A DNA stretch of 42,154 nt. Source: Frondihabitans sp. Leaf304. Lineage in GTDB: Bacteria > Actinomycetota > Actinomycetes > Actinomycetales > Microbacteriaceae. The position numbers and the translations under genes are program-made. The stretch lies in the NCBI RefSeq assembly GCF_001423105.1, contig NZ_LMNV01000003.1:1-42154 (forward strand). The letters run 5' to 3'. The notes below the pieces were generated by a model. The model had not been told where the DNA came from. It saw only the letters and a list, made by a program, of their open reading frames with translations, and did not search any database. Shown piece by piece: positions 22,614 to 32,667 of the stretch; position 1 is the stretch's first letter; each line of letters starts with the position of its first letter.

Positions 22614-24149
22614 TTAGTGCGCGAACTCCTGCAGCGTCGGGGCATCTTGGGAGTAGACCCGGGCTGTTACCCGGGTGCCCTCAGCTACGTATTCGACGTC
22701 GACGACGCGTCCGATCTCGTGAATTCGAGACACGACATCACCGCGATCGAACGGCACGAGCAGATCGAGCTCGACCTCGGGCCGGGGCAGCAACTCGGCG
22801 ATCCGCGCTCGCAACTCGTCGATACCGGCGCCCGTACGGGCCGACACGAAGATCGCGTCAGGCACCATTCCCTGGAGCACCAGACGCTGGCTCTCGTCGA
22901 TCAGATCGCTCTTGTTGAAGACGACCACCTCGGGGATGTCACGCCCGTCGACCTCCGAGATCACCTCTCGAACCGTCGCCAGCTGAGCAGCCGGATCGGG
23001 ATGCGATCCGTCGACGACGTGCACGATGATGTCGCTGTCCTGCACCTCTTCGAGAGTCGACCGGAAGGCCTCGACGAGCTGATGCGGCAGGTTGCGCACG
23101 AATCCGACGGTGTCGGAGTACGTGAACGGCCGGCCATCGTCAGTCGACGACTTGCGGACGGTCGCGTCCAGCGTCGCGAACAGGGCGTTCTCGACGAGAA
23201 CCCCGGCGCGGGTCAGACGGTTCAGCAGGCTCGACTTGCCGGCGTTGGTGTAGCCGGCGATCGCCACGCTCGGAACCGTGTTGCGCACCCGGTTGGCTCG
23301 CTTCGCAACTCGCGCCGGCTTCATCTCTTTGATCTTCTTGCGAAGAATCGCCATACGGGTGTGGATGCGGCGACGGTCGAGTTCGATCTTCGTCTCACCC
23401 GGCCCACGGGAGCCCATACCGGCACCCGCGCCACCGACCTGCCCACCGGCCTGGCGCGACATCGAGTCACCCCAACCGCGCAGTCGCGGGAGGAGGTATT
23501 CCAGCTGGGCCAGTTCGACCTGCGCCTTGCCCTCGCGGCTCGTGGCGTGCTGGCTGAAGATGTCGAGGATCACGGCCGTGCGGTCGATCACCTTGACCTT
23601 CACCACGTCTTCAAGCGCGCGCCGCTGGCTCGGAGCCAACTCGGTGTCGGCGATCACGGTGTCAGCGCCGAGGGCCAAGACGGTGTTCTTCAGCTCGAGC
23701 GCCTTGCCCGACCCGAGGTACGTGCTGGGGTCGGGGTTGGGGCGACGCTGCAGGAGCCCATCGAGGACCACCGCGCCCGCGGTCTCAGCCAACGCCGCCA
23801 GCTCGCGCAACGAATTCTCGGCGTCGCCGAGCGACCCCTGCGAGTACACGCCGATGAGAACTACGTTCTCCAGCCGAAGCTGTCGGTACTCGACCTCGGT
23901 GACGTCTTGCAGCTCGGTGGAGAGGCCGGCCACCCGCCGAAGCGCCTGCCGGTCTTCGCGGTCGAACTGATCGCCGTCGTGGTGATCGTCTCCGGTACCG
24001 TCGCCTCTCGTGTCGAGACCCTGGGTCTGGATGGCCTGGGCCGGCGAGAAGACGGACAGGCCGGCTCGCGACGAGGCATTGCTCAGGATCCGGTCGACGA
24101 CGTCGTCGCGCTCGGCGCCCTTCTCCTCTGTGGTGCTGTGCTCTGTCAT
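22614..24149 (-). CDS. hflX: Ribosome-associated GTPase HflX
   Basis: GTPase that binds the 50S subunit and splits stalled ribosomes. The 511-residue product has an N-terminal acidic extension with a His/Asp run (about 50-68), the HflX glycine-rich signature QVGGAGAGMGSRGPGETK (about 237-254), a coiled-coil linker, then the G domain with G1 GYTNAGKSS (about 299-307), G3 DTVGF, G4 NKSD and G5 SART. ATG 24149 is favoured because TAATGT lies 7 bases before it; a GTG three codons earlier (24158) is also open. Its position with dapF-miaA-miaB matches mycobacteria. Confidence 0.96.
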   Translation of the reverse strand: MTEHSTTEEKGAERDDVVDRILSNASSRAGLSVFSPAQAIQTQGLDTRGDGTGDDHHDGDQFDREDRQALRRVAGLSTELQDVTEVEYRQLRLENVVLIGVYSQGSLGDAENSLRELAALAETAGAVVLDGLLQRRPNPDPSTYLGSGKALELKNTVLALGADTVIADTELAPSQRRALEDVVKVKVIDRTAVILDIFSQHATSREGKAQVELAQLEYLLPRLRGWGDSMSRQAGGQVGGAGAGMGSRGPGETKIELDRRRIHTRMAILRKKIKEMKPARVAKRANRVRNTVPSVAIAGYTNAGKSSLLNRLTRAGVLVENALFATLDATVRKSSTDDGRPFTYSDTVGFVRNLPHQLVEAFRSTLEEVQDSDIIVHVVDGSHPDPAAQLATVREVISEVDGRDIPEVVVFNKSDLIDESQRLVLQGMVPDAIFVSARTGAGIDELRARIAELLPRPEVELDLLVPFDRGDVVSRIHEIGRVVDVEYVAEGTRVTARVYSQDAPTLQEFAH

Positions 24150-24156
24150 TCGAGTC

Positions 24157-24162
24157 ACATTA
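24157..24162 (-). promoter_or_regulatory. Candidate leaderless promoter -10 of hflX
   Basis: TAATGT on the minus strand ends 7 bases before the ATG at 24147-24149. It shares a 41-base divergent region with the RsmC-like gene. Confidence 0.5.
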
Positions 24163-24178
24163 GACCTTTCGTGTTCAG

Positions 24179-24184
24179 TAATCT
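24179..24184 (+). promoter_or_regulatory. Candidate leaderless promoter -10 of the RsmC-like gene
   Basis: TAATCT on the plus strand ends 6 bases before ATG 24191. The two facing -10 elements (this and 24157-24162) are only 16 bases apart. Confidence 0.58.
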
Positions 24185-24190
24185 GGGGTG

Positions 24191-24799
24191 ATGACCAGCG
24201 ATCACTACTTCTCGAGCTCCCCCTCGAGCGAGCTCCGACCGAGAGAGATCACGGTCGAGCTCGCCGGGCGTGAGCTCACGCTGGCAACCGCCGCGGGTGT
24301 CTTCAGCCCGGGGCGGATCGATCCGGGTACCGCGGTACTTCTTGGATCAATGCCGTCGCCACCGAGCGACGGCACTTTCTTGGATGTGGGGTGTGGATGG
24401 GGGCCGATCGCGCTCACTCTCGCCCTTCGGTCGCCCGAGGCAACCGTGTGGGCGGTCGACGTCAATGAGCGCGTCCTCGAGCTCCTTCGAGAGAACGCCG
24501 CTCGCGTCGGCCTCACTAACGTCAACGCCGTGCTGCCCCAAGACGTTCCCGATGATCTCGTCTTCGACGGAATCTGGTCGAACCCGCCCATCCGAGTCGG
24601 TAAAGAGGCTCTCCACGGCATCCTCAGCCAATGGCTGCCTCGCCTTGGCATCGACATGGAGGCGTACCTCGTCGTGGCGAAGAGCCTCGGCGCCGACTCG
24701 CTCCAGCGATGGATGAACGAGACGATGGCCGAGATCGTCGAGGTCGAACGAGAAACCACGTCGAAGGGGTATCGCGTACTCCGCGCAGTTCGGCAATAG
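24191..24799 (+). CDS. RsmC-like class I SAM-dependent methyltransferase
   Basis: A 202-residue protein matching the C-terminal catalytic half of RsmC/RlmG-type rRNA guanine-N2 methyltransferases: an N-terminal LTLATAAGVFSPGRIDPGT, motif I DVGCGWG (65-71), the acidic AVDVNERVLEL for SAM ribose binding, and the catalytic NPPIRVGK (131-138). It lacks the degenerate N-terminal methyltransferase half of E. coli RsmC, as is usual in actinobacteria. Start chosen at ATG 24191 rather than the GTG one codon earlier, from the position of TAATCT. The target nucleotide is not readable. Convergent with dapF. Confidence 0.88.
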   Translation: MTSDHYFSSSPSSELRPREITVELAGRELTLATAAGVFSPGRIDPGTAVLLGSMPSPPSDGTFLDVGCGWGPIALTLALRSPEATVWAVDVNERVLELLRENAARVGLTNVNAVLPQDVPDDLVFDGIWSNPPIRVGKEALHGILSQWLPRLGIDMEAYLVVAKSLGADSLQRWMNETMAEIVEVERETTSKGYRVLRAVRQ

Positions 24800-24882
24800 T
24801 GGCGCTTCGTTGAAAGGTACGTCGAACCCGGCGAGCAACTGCGTCAGATGGTCTTCATGCGAGAACACTAACCCGCGAGGCG

Positions 24883-25758
24883 TCAGAGAACCAGGTCTCC
24901 GGTGAAGACGAGCTCTGCGGGGCCACTCAACGAGACGTGCTCGCCGTCTTCCGTCGCGAACATTCGCACGCCGACGGTGCCACCGGGAACGTCGACCCGC
25001 CACTGATCGGGAGCCGACGGCCCCGCCCAGTAGCGAACGGCAAGTGCCGCAGCCGCCGCACCCGTGCCACACGAGAGAGTCTCACCGGAACCGCGCTCGT
25101 GCACTCGCATGCTGATGCGCCCGATACCGTCGGCGACCAGCGGGTCGGCGGGGACGACGAACTCGACGTTGGCCCCGTCGACAGGATTCGGCTCGAGGAT
25201 CGGCACCACCGTGAGATCGACGTCCGCGAGCTCGTCGGCCGAGGCGAGAGCGACGACGACGTGGGGATTGCCGACGGTAAGACCGAGGCCGGGCCTCGCC
25301 GCATGCAGATTACGAGCCCGCACCTGGGCCTCGTCGGTCAGGCCCCACCGCCCCAGGTCGACCTGGAACCCCGACCGGTTGATCTGAACGTCGCGCACGC
25401 CAGCCCTGGTGCCGATCGCCAGGGTCTCACCCGGCTCGAGCGTGACCAGGCCCTGCTCGAGGAGGTACTTCGTGAAGACGCGAATGCCATTGCCGCACAT
25501 CTCGGCCACACTGCCGTCGGCGTTGTGATAATCCATGAACCACTCGGCACCGTCATCTTCGGCCAGACTCGACGCACCCTCGGGGTGGCTGTCGCTGCGC
25601 ACCGCTCGGATCACGCCGTCGCCGCCGACACCGAATCGGCGATCGGCCAGTGCGCGGATGCGATCAGGTGTGAGATCGAACGAGCCATCGGGGTCGGAGA
25701 ACAGCACGAAGTCGTTACCCGTGCCCTGGCCCTTGGTGAAGCGGACGGTGGTGGTCAC
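24883..25758 (-). CDS. dapF: Diaminopimelate epimerase
   Basis: Interconverts LL- and meso-diaminopimelate for lysine and peptidoglycan. The 291-residue product has the two catalytic cysteines, Cys88 in MCGNGIRVF and Cys230 in SCGTGAAAA, and the N-terminal KGQGTGNDF. The start is GTG, overlapping the miaA stop (GTGA). It is one of three lysine-pathway genes in the window (with dapA and dapB). Confidence 0.97.
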   Translation of the reverse strand: MTTTVRFTKGQGTGNDFVLFSDPDGSFDLTPDRIRALADRRFGVGGDGVIRAVRSDSHPEGASSLAEDDGAEWFMDYHNADGSVAEMCGNGIRVFTKYLLEQGLVTLEPGETLAIGTRAGVRDVQINRSGFQVDLGRWGLTDEAQVRARNLHAARPGLGLTVGNPHVVVALASADELADVDLTVVPILEPNPVDGANVEFVVPADPLVADGIGRISMRVHERGSGETLSCGTGAAAAALAVRYWAGPSAPDQWRVDVPGGTVGVRMFATEDGEHVSLSGPAELVFTGDLVL

Positions 25759-26687
25759 CCCACGAGTGTATCGGCGGCGGCTGACACGGATCCTGCGCTC
25801 CCTGCCCTCGACCAGGCGACCCTCGGATACCGCCGGAACCAGCTCACCTGTCGGCGGGCGTACCTCCGTGTGAGCAGCTTGGTCGAGTCTTTCGCCTCGC
25901 CCTCGGAGACCTCGCCGCGAAGCTGCTGCAGGGCCTGGGAGTAGCCGATGGCTCGGCTCGCGGTCACGCCCCGTTCGATCCCCTGCTCTCGCAATTTCTC
26001 GACCTCAGAGAGGAGCCCGTCACGCCACATGCCGTCCACTCGGTCGTCGAGTCGCTCGACGAGGATTTCGCGCGTCTCTTCGAGCCCGAAGAACGCGGGG
26101 GAATGCCACGTCGGGGCGTCGTCGGGCAGGCCCACCGCGAACGGCTTTCCCGTGAGCTCACCCACCTCGAGCGCTCGGACGATACGCCGGCCGTTGTACG
26201 GGCCGATCGCCCGCGCCGCCTCCGGATCACGCTCGAGGAGGAGGCGGTAGACAGCGCCGACGCCTTCTGCCGTCAACAACGACTCGTATTTGTGGCGGAC
26301 GACCTCGTCGGTGCCGGGAAAGGCGAAGTCGAAGACGGCCCCCGACACGTAGAGACCTGAGCCGCCGACGAGGATCGGGATGGCCCCACGTTCGAAGATG
26401 CCGTTCGCGACCTCGCGTGCCCGTCGCTGGTACCACTCGACGCTGGCCTCGTCGGTGACGTCGAGTTCGTCGAACAGGTGATGCGGGATACCTCGGCGTT
26501 CGGCAAGCGGAAGTTTCGCGGTGCCGACGTCCATGCCCCGGTACAGCTGCATCGCGTCGGCATTGACTACCTCGGCGGTGCGCCCGCGAGTGGCGAGTTC
26601 GTCGGCGAGGTCGAGCGAGAAGGTCGATTTACCGGTACCGGTCGCCCCCACGACGACGGCGAAGTCGAGGCGCGGCAGTGCGCTCAC
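25755..26687 (-). CDS. miaA: tRNA dimethylallyltransferase
   Basis: Adds the dimethylallyl group to A37 of tRNAs reading UNN codons. The 310-residue product from GTG 26687 has the P-loop GATGTGKS (14-21), [24 protein letters not shown] and [13 protein letters not shown]. The upstream in-frame ATG at 26846 would start inside miaB and give an unlikely extension. It lies 11 bases after miaB and overlaps dapF. Its product is the substrate for MiaB, so miaB-miaA form a natural unit. Confidence 0.96.
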   Translation of the reverse strand: MSALPRLDFAVVVGATGTGKSTFSLDLADELATRGRTAEVVNADAMQLYRGMDVGTAKLPLAERRGIPHHLFDELDVTDEASVEWYQRRAREVANGIFERGAIPILVGGSGLYVSGAVFDFAFPGTDEVVRHKYESLLTAEGVGAVYRLLLERDPEAARAIGPYNGRRIVRALEVGELTGKPFAVGLPDDAPTWHSPAFFGLEETREILVERLDDRVDGMWRDGLLSEVEKLREQGIERGVTASRAIGYSQALQQLRGEVSEGEAKDSTKLLTRRYARRQVSWFRRYPRVAWSRAGSAGSVSAAADTLVG

Positions 26688-26698
26688 TGGCGACGCGC

Positions 26699-28264
26699 CT
26701 ACCGTTCGGAGTCGGACGAATCGTAGATCGGCGTCGTCGACACCCGAAGCGTGGGCAGGCCGAGCGACACCCGCGGCTTCGTCGCCGACGCCACACCGGT
26801 CGAGCCGCTGGGCACACCGCAGGAGGCCGCCTGGGCGAGATCCCACGCGTCGCCCGCCCGAGTACGCCGGACGGAGAACGGGGTCGTGGCCGTCTGATCG
26901 GCAAGCAGGTAGAACGGCTTCGCCTCGGTGATCTCGACCGTCACCATGTCTCCGGGACGGGGCGCCTCGATGCGCGCGGGCAATTCGAAGTGCACGAGAC
27001 GCGAGTCTTGCGCGCGACCCGAGAGCCGGTGTGTGGCCTCGTCTTTGCGCCCCTCGTTAGTTGCAACCAGGAGCTCGACCACGCGCCCGACCTGCTTCTG
27101 GTTCTCTTCGTACGAGATGCGGTCTTGCAGAGCGGCGAGACGCTCGAAGCGCTCCTGGACGACCGCCTTGGGAATCTGATCGGCGTAGTCGGCGGCGGGT
27201 GTGCCCGGGCGGACGGAGTACTGGAATGTGAAGGCGGTAGCGAACCTCGACTGCTCCACGACTCGGAGCGTCTCTTGGAAGTCGTCTTCGGTCTCGCCGG
27301 GGAAACCCACGATGATGTCTGTGCTGATAGCCGCATCGGGCATCTGCGCGCGGACACGATCGAGGATGCCAAGGAACTTCTCGCTGCGATAGCTGCGGCG
27401 CATGGCTTTGAGGATCCGGTCGCTCCCCGACTGCAGGGGCATGTGAAGCTGCGGCATGACCGAGGGTGTGTCGGCCATCGCGTCGATGACATCGTCGGTA
27501 AAGGCGGCGGGGTGGGGGCTAGTGAACCGAATGCGCTCGAGACCGTCGATCTGACCGGCGGCACGAAGCAGCTTCGCGAAGGCGCCCCGGTCTCCGAACT
27601 CGACGCCATACGAGTTGACGTTCTGCCCGAGGAGCGTCACCTCGACGGCGCCATCGTCGACGAGGGCCTGGATCTCGGCCAGAATCTCGCCGGGACGGCG
27701 GTCTTTCTCCTTGCCCCGGAGCGCGGGCACGATGCAGAAAGTGCAGGTGTTGTTGCAGCCGACCGAGATCGAGACCCATCCGCTGTAGGTCGAGTCGCGC
27801 TTCGTCGGCAGCGTCGAAGGGAAGACGTCGAGCGACTCGAGGATCTCGAGCTGCGCCTCGTCGTTGTGACGCGCACGCTCCAGCAGAGTCGGCAGAGCGC
27901 CCATGTTGTGCGTGCCGAAGACGACGTCGACCCACGGCGCTCGGTCGAGGATGACCGACTTGTCTTTCTGGGCGAGGCATCCCCCGACAGCGATCTGCAT
28001 GCCCTCGTGGTTGCGCTTCGTCTGAGCCAGGTGCCCTAGCGTGCCATAGAGCTTGTTGTCGGCGTTCTCTCGCACCGCACACGTGTTGATGACGACGATG
28101 TCGGCCTCGGCCCCGTCGGCGGGTACGTAGCCGGCAGCTTCGAGCGATCCGCTGAGCCGCTCGGAGTCATGGACGTTCATCTGGCACCCGAAGGTGCGCA
28201 CCTCATAGGTGCGTGCGCGGGCATCCGTAGGAACGGGTGCGCTGGTTTCGAGGACCGTCGACAT
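26699..28264 (-). CDS. miaB: tRNA-2-methylthio-N6-dimethylallyladenosine synthase
   Basis: Radical-SAM methylthiotransferase with two 4Fe-4S clusters. In the 521-residue product Cys27, Cys62 and Cys96 bind the auxiliary cluster ([23 protein letters not shown]), and Cys170, Cys174 and Cys177 ([10 protein letters not shown]) bind the radical-SAM cluster. A TRAM RNA-binding domain follows at about 380-445. The last ~65 residues after the TRAM domain, Thr/Ser/Arg-rich, are beyond the usual MiaB length. TACACT lies 8 bases before the ATG, with GGAG only 4 bases away. Confidence 0.96.
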   Translation of the reverse strand: MSTVLETSAPVPTDARARTYEVRTFGCQMNVHDSERLSGSLEAAGYVPADGAEADIVVINTCAVRENADNKLYGTLGHLAQTKRNHEGMQIAVGGCLAQKDKSVILDRAPWVDVVFGTHNMGALPTLLERARHNDEAQLEILESLDVFPSTLPTKRDSTYSGWVSISVGCNNTCTFCIVPALRGKEKDRRPGEILAEIQALVDDGAVEVTLLGQNVNSYGVEFGDRGAFAKLLRAAGQIDGLERIRFTSPHPAAFTDDVIDAMADTPSVMPQLHMPLQSGSDRILKAMRRSYRSEKFLGILDRVRAQMPDAAISTDIIVGFPGETEDDFQETLRVVEQSRFATAFTFQYSVRPGTPAADYADQIPKAVVQERFERLAALQDRISYEENQKQVGRVVELLVATNEGRKDEATHRLSGRAQDSRLVHFELPARIEAPRPGDMVTVEITEAKPFYLLADQTATTPFSVRRTRAGDAWDLAQAASCGVPSGSTGVASATKPRVSLGLPTLRVSTTPIYDSSDSER

Positions 28265-28272
28265 AGTGCTCC

Positions 28273-28278
28273 AGTGTA
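28273..28278 (-). promoter_or_regulatory. Candidate -10 of the miaB-miaA-dapF unit
   Basis: TACACT on the minus strand, 8 bases before the miaB ATG, inside the 72-base gap after recX. The adjoining GGAG may serve as a close ribosome-binding site, so a one- or two-base leader or a leaderless start are both possible. Confidence 0.4.
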
Positions 28279-28336
28279 AATCTTTGCGGGCCGCGCCTCG
28301 TACCCGACGATATCGGAGCCGAGGATCCGCGACCCC

Positions 28337-29205
28337 TCACTCGAATCGAACGCCCCCGCGCGATCCCCCGCCGCGGGACCCGCCCCGGGGCAGAGCCTTC
28401 TCGACCGCTCGTCGGATGACCTCCGACCGGTAGCCCCGCCGCATCAGGTAGCCGTTGAGTCGCCTCTCGGCCGTCGCCTGGTCGAGACCGCGGAGCTGCC
28501 CGGCGCGCTTGGTGGCCCAGTCGTCGGCGCGCGCCTGTTCTTCGTCGTCGTCGATCTCGGCGATGGCCGCCTCGATCGACTCCTGCGCGACACCGCGCTG
28601 ACGGAGTTCGGCCGTGATAGCGCCCTTACCCAGGCCCTTGCGATCTTGCTTGCTGCGGACCAGGTTTTCGGCGAGCTCATCGTCGTTGAGCAGCCCGACT
28701 CGTTCGAGACGCTCGATCTCTTCGGCGACGACCTCGTCAGGGAGATCACGCGACCGAAGGGTTTTGGTCATTTCGGCCGATGAGACACCCCGGCGGGAAA
28801 GCGCATGCAGGCTGATGTTTTCTGCTCGAGCCTTGGCCGCGTCGTACGTCTCTTCCGGTTCGGGCTCTGTTTCGGGCTCGGGCTCGCGCTCGACGTCCGG
28901 GCCGGCTTCGGCGCCTTCAGACCGAGCCGCGAACGCGGCGTAGGTCGGCAGGGCCGAGACCACGGCACCGTCAGGCTCTGCCACGGCACGGCCCCGCTGC
29001 GACCCGGGCCCGTGTGAGGAATGCCCATCGATATCGGCGATCCCGCCATCGGCTGCCTCGACGTCGCCCCGAGTGGCCCGCGCCTCGAACGACGCGGACT
29101 CGTCGGGGTCAGCCCACTCCGGCTCGTCAGGTGCCCTGGTGCCCGGCTTTGCCCAACCGGCCCCGAAGAGCGGGGTTACCGGCGCGAGGCGATCGTCGTT
29201 GTCGC

Positions 29206-29209
<4 letters not shown>
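28337..29209 (-). CDS. recX: Recombination regulator RecX with long acidic N-terminal extension
   Basis: Modulates RecA filaments. The C-terminal ~155 residues are the RecX three-helix repeat domain ([42 protein letters not shown], the [15 protein letters not shown] repeat, [17 protein letters not shown]). In front lies about 130 residues that are not RecX: low-complexity, acidic, ending in an alternating Glu-Pro run. The family is normally 150-180 residues, so the 290-residue length is notable. The tail is a short Gly/Arg repeat. ATG 29209 overlaps the recA stop (ATGA), the usual recA-recX coupling. Confidence 0.93.
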
Positions 29210-30315
<1,106 letters not shown>

Positions 30316-30524
30316 GGTGTTCTCCTTGGATGACATCCGGTGCGGATGGGCGGTGCGCCTATAGGCTGTCGTGCCCCGACCGGCCGATGGTGCAAGGCCG
30401 GATGTTCTTCGACAAGGCTCAGGGGAAGCGCTGGTGAAAAGAACGCTACGGAGAACCACCGACACTCAGAGCGGCAGCAGGCCTTCCGTGGAGAACCGGG
30501 CCCCAGCGAGCCCCTGTGAAGACG

Positions 30525-30530
30525 AGGCTA
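30525..30530 (-). promoter_or_regulatory. Candidate -10 of recA
   Basis: TAGCCT on the minus strand, 8 bases downstream of the LexA box. The box covers the spacer and -35 area, as expected for LexA repression. No consensus -35 is seen. Confidence 0.5.
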
Positions 30531-30538
30531 ACACCCAA

Positions 30539-30554
30539 CCGAACACATGTTCGA
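30539..30554. promoter_or_regulatory. LexA box upstream of recA
   Basis: CCGAACACATGTTCGA matches TCGAAC(N4)GTTCGA at 11 of 12 defined positions, the best SOS box in the window. Confidence 0.88.
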
Positions 30555-30696
30555 GTGGCCCAGGGGCGGCGTGTCGCTCATGCCGCGGCCCGAATTCGAA
30601 GGAAAAACCGGCGCGCGCGACCGTAAGCATGCGGATCAGGGGCTGCGCGGGGCCAGATCTCCTTCAAATTCGGACGGGAGGACGTCGGCAGCCCGA

Positions 30697-30921
30697 TCAG
30701 CTCCGCGGCTTCGGCAGACCCACGCCGTGACGACGCTCCACCGGCACGTCTTCGGCGTCACAGAGCGCCAACCAGACGTCGCGCGGCTCATCTCCGCGGG
30801 CGATGGCCGCGTCGGCCGACACATTGCCGAGCGCCGGGAGCACGGCATCGCGGGTCACGACCCGGCCGTAGCCCTCTCCGAACTCGTCGATCACAGCCCG
30901 GGCGAATTCACTCTTGCGCAC
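30697..30921 (-). CDS. DUF3046 family protein
   Basis: A 74-residue protein with the DUF3046 pattern: MRKSEFARAVIDEFGEGYGRVVTRDAVLPAL, then DEPRDVWLALCDAEDVPVERRHG. This small actinobacterial family is typically encoded just upstream of recA (Rv2738c in M. tuberculosis). Function is unknown. The start is GTG with TAGCCT 6 bases before it, so a leaderless mRNA is likely. It reads toward recA but is separated from it by 381 bases containing the recA control region. Confidence 0.88.
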   Translation of the reverse strand: MRKSEFARAVIDEFGEGYGRVVTRDAVLPALGNVSADAAIARGDEPRDVWLALCDAEDVPVERRHGVGLPKPRS

Positions 30922-30927
30922 CGGTCG

Positions 30928-30933
30928 AGGCTA
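30928..30933 (-). promoter_or_regulatory. Candidate leaderless promoter -10 of the DUF3046 gene
   Basis: TAGCCT on the minus strand ends 6 bases before the GTG at 30919-30921. Confidence 0.6.
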
Positions 30934-31029
30934 CCCGCCCTGTGGGAAGTGAGCCGTCGGATCCTGAAGTTCGACACCGCGAGAACGAACCCGCGAGCGT
31001 GACCCACCTCACAAGCCCCACACGAAAGA

Positions 31030-31055
31030 ACGCCCCGACCAGAAGGCCGGGGCGT
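31030..31055 (-). terminator. Intrinsic terminator after clgR
   Basis: On the minus strand an 11-bp stem with one G-U pair (31045-31055 with 31030-31040) closes on a TTCT loop and is followed by TCTTTC. It lies 22 bases past the clgR stop. Confidence 0.75.
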
Positions 31056-31077
31056 CCAAGCTCGAAGCGGAGTGCGA

Positions 31078-31386
31078 CTAGCGGACCGCGAGGTCGGCGT
31101 CGAACTCGGCGACGAGGTCGTCGGGGAGCGTGTCGGGGATGCGGTTCAACCCCTCGATAACCGCCATGCGGTCACCGACTTCACGCATGATGGTGGAGAT
31201 AGGCGTCTCGAGAGCATCCGCCACAGACGCGAGGATCTCGGAGCTGGCCTCTTTCTGGCCACGCTCCACCTCGCTGAGGTACCCGAGCGCGACGCTGGCC
31301 TTCGATGCGACCTGACGAAGCGTGCGACCCTTTTGCAAGCGGAAGTCACGAAGGACGTCGCCGATTTCTTGACGTACGAGAACCAT
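31078..31386 (-). CDS. clgR: ClgR-type helix-turn-helix regulator
   Basis: Xre-family DNA-binding protein of 102 residues. The HTH spans about residues 8-62 (IGDVLRDFRLQKGRTLRQVASKASVALGYLSEVERGQKEASSEILASVADAL), with a short C-terminal segment. Sequence and position next to cinA-pgsA match ClgR (Rv2745c), an activator of Clp protease genes and stress responses in actinobacteria. AAGGAGG lies 7 bases before the ATG. It is 147 bases downstream of cinA, so it may have its own promoter; none is clear. The absence of a visible C-terminal degradation signal was not tested. Confidence 0.88.
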   Translation of the reverse strand: MVLVRQEIGDVLRDFRLQKGRTLRQVASKASVALGYLSEVERGQKEASSEILASVADALETPISTIMREVGDRMAVIEGLNRIPDTLPDDLVAEFDADLAVR

Positions 31387-31533
31387 AGGGACCCTCCTTC
31401 TGAGGACGACCCACCGAAGTCGAAGTACTTCTGTGGGTGAGTAACACTAACTGTCGTCGCTGGTGTAACTGTAGCCAGCAGGCTTTGAATGCGCCGTGTG
31501 TACCTGCGAGATGTAACGAGACCGAAACCCTGT

Positions 31534-32025
31534 CTATTCCCGAGGCCGTTCGAGCAGTCGCTGAAGTGCTGAGAGTGATTCGTCGACGGTAGCCGATCGG
31601 ATTGCCGTTCGGTCACCCTCCAGTGCGAGGGGCACGACCTCGGAGTGGTCTTGCCAGACGATCCCGACGTAGACAGTGCCGACGGGCTGGCCGTCTTGCC
31701 CCTCCGGCCCGGCGACGCCCGTGGTGGCGATGCCGATGTCGGCCTGACGGTGCCCGAGCGTCAGACGCTCGCGGACGCCCCGCGCCATCGCGATCGCGAC
31801 GTCGGGGTGGACAGCGCCGTGCTGGGCCAGGAGCGACGCCGATACTCCGAGCAGGGAGTGCTTGACCTCGGTCTGGTAGGCCACGACTCCCCCGGCGACG
31901 ACCGCGGAGGCGCCGGGAACGGAAACGAGCTCGGCCACGAGGAGGCCGCCGGTGAGTGACTCCGCGACGGCGATGGTGAGGTTCTGTGCACGGAGTGAGG
32001 CGACGACGTCGACGACGAGGGTCAT
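31534..32025 (-). CDS. cinA: CinA C-terminal domain protein (nicotinamide-nucleotide amidase)
   Basis: The 163-residue product is the stand-alone CinA C-terminal (PncC) domain, which deamidates NMN. Motifs: VAESLTGGLLVAELVSVPGAS near the N-terminus, GGVVAYQTEVKHSLLGV, and ATTGVAGPEGQDGQPVGTVYVGI. The N-terminal MoCF-like half of full-length CinA is absent, which is normal for this locus. ATG 32025 overlaps the pgsA stop (ATGA). Confidence 0.93.
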   Translation of the reverse strand: MTLVVDVVASLRAQNLTIAVAESLTGGLLVAELVSVPGASAVVAGGVVAYQTEVKHSLLGVSASLLAQHGAVHPDVAIAMARGVRERLTLGHRQADIGIATTGVAGPEGQDGQPVGTVYVGIVWQDHSEVVPLALEGDRTAIRSATVDESLSALQRLLERPRE

Positions 32026-32663
32026 GCCCGGGCTCGCGAATGGCGGAGGGCGACCCGCATGTAGTCGAGGCCGGAGAGCACCGTCGCGACGAAGGCAGCT
32101 GACATGACGATGATGTTGACCCAGGTGAACCAGTCGCCCAGCCAGGTCGTGAACGGGAAAAGCGCCAGCGTGAGGGCAACGCCCTGCAGCAGGGTCTTGA
32201 GCTTGCCGCCACGCGAGGCCGGGATGACCCGGTCGCTGAGCGCCACGAACCGGTAGACCGTGATGCCGACCTCGCGGATGAGGATCACGATGGTCACCCA
32301 CCACGGCAGTTCGCCCAGCACGCTGAGGACGATGAACGCGCCACCGGTCAGCACCTTGTCGGCAAGCGGATCGACGATCTTGCCGAAGTCCGAGACCAGA
32401 TTCTGTCGTCGGGCCAGGAACCCGTCGAGGCTGTCGGTCAGGATCGCCACCACGAAGATGACCGCGGCCCAGATGCGCAACGACCCCATCTCACCGTCGT
32501 CGACGAGAAGCAGCACGAAGAACAGCGGCGCCATGAGGATCCGCACCACCGTGATGATGTTGGCGATGTTGGCCGTCGAAGCCGGGCCGTCACCGCGGCG
32601 GACGATGCGGCCGGTGAACGGGAAGGCCTTGGCGCGGGGGCTGCCGGCGGGATCGTGACTCAT
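32022..32663 (-). CDS. pgsA: CDP-alcohol phosphatidyltransferase (PgsA family)
   Basis: Integral membrane enzyme, 213 residues, by position the phosphatidylglycerolphosphate synthase. The CDP-alcohol signature DSLDGFLARRQNLVSDFGKIVDPLAD (D-x2-DG-x2-AR-x8-G-x3-D-x3-D) is complete, near residues 77-102. About five transmembrane helices surround it. An N-terminal ~30-residue cytosolic stretch precedes the first helix. The gene starts 4 bases after ftsK and overlaps cinA. In mycobacteria the same position holds pgsA3, whose exact substrate is debated. Confidence 0.93.
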   Translation of the reverse strand: MSHDPAGSPRAKAFPFTGRIVRRGDGPASTANIANIITVVRILMAPLFFVLLLVDDGEMGSLRIWAAVIFVVAILTDSLDGFLARRQNLVSDFGKIVDPLADKVLTGGAFIVLSVLGELPWWVTIVILIREVGITVYRFVALSDRVIPASRGGKLKTLLQGVALTLALFPFTTWLGDWFTWVNIIVMSAAFVATVLSGLDYMRVALRHSRARA

Positions 32664-32667
32664 GGCT

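Larger units (their letters stand above)
30316..30696 (-). other. recA leader and promoter region, no gene seen
   Basis: The 381 bases between recA and the upstream DUF3046 gene. From recA outward: AAGGAG (30322-30327); a 6-bp hairpin CCGGCC/GGCCGG (380-401 of this kilobase, i.e. 30380-30401); a -10-like TAGCCT (30525-30530 minus); and a LexA box (30539-30554). If that -10 is used the leader is about 200 bases. No open frame with coding character was found on either strand. Confidence 0.65.

Noticed and set aside
26678-28039. 453-codon plus-strand frame opposite miaB
   Set aside because: Shadow; miaB carries all six cluster cysteines on the other strand.
30316-30465. Longer RecA N-terminus from upstream in-frame starts
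   Set aside because: The added residues are unlike RecA, and AAGGAG is spaced correctly for ATG 30315.
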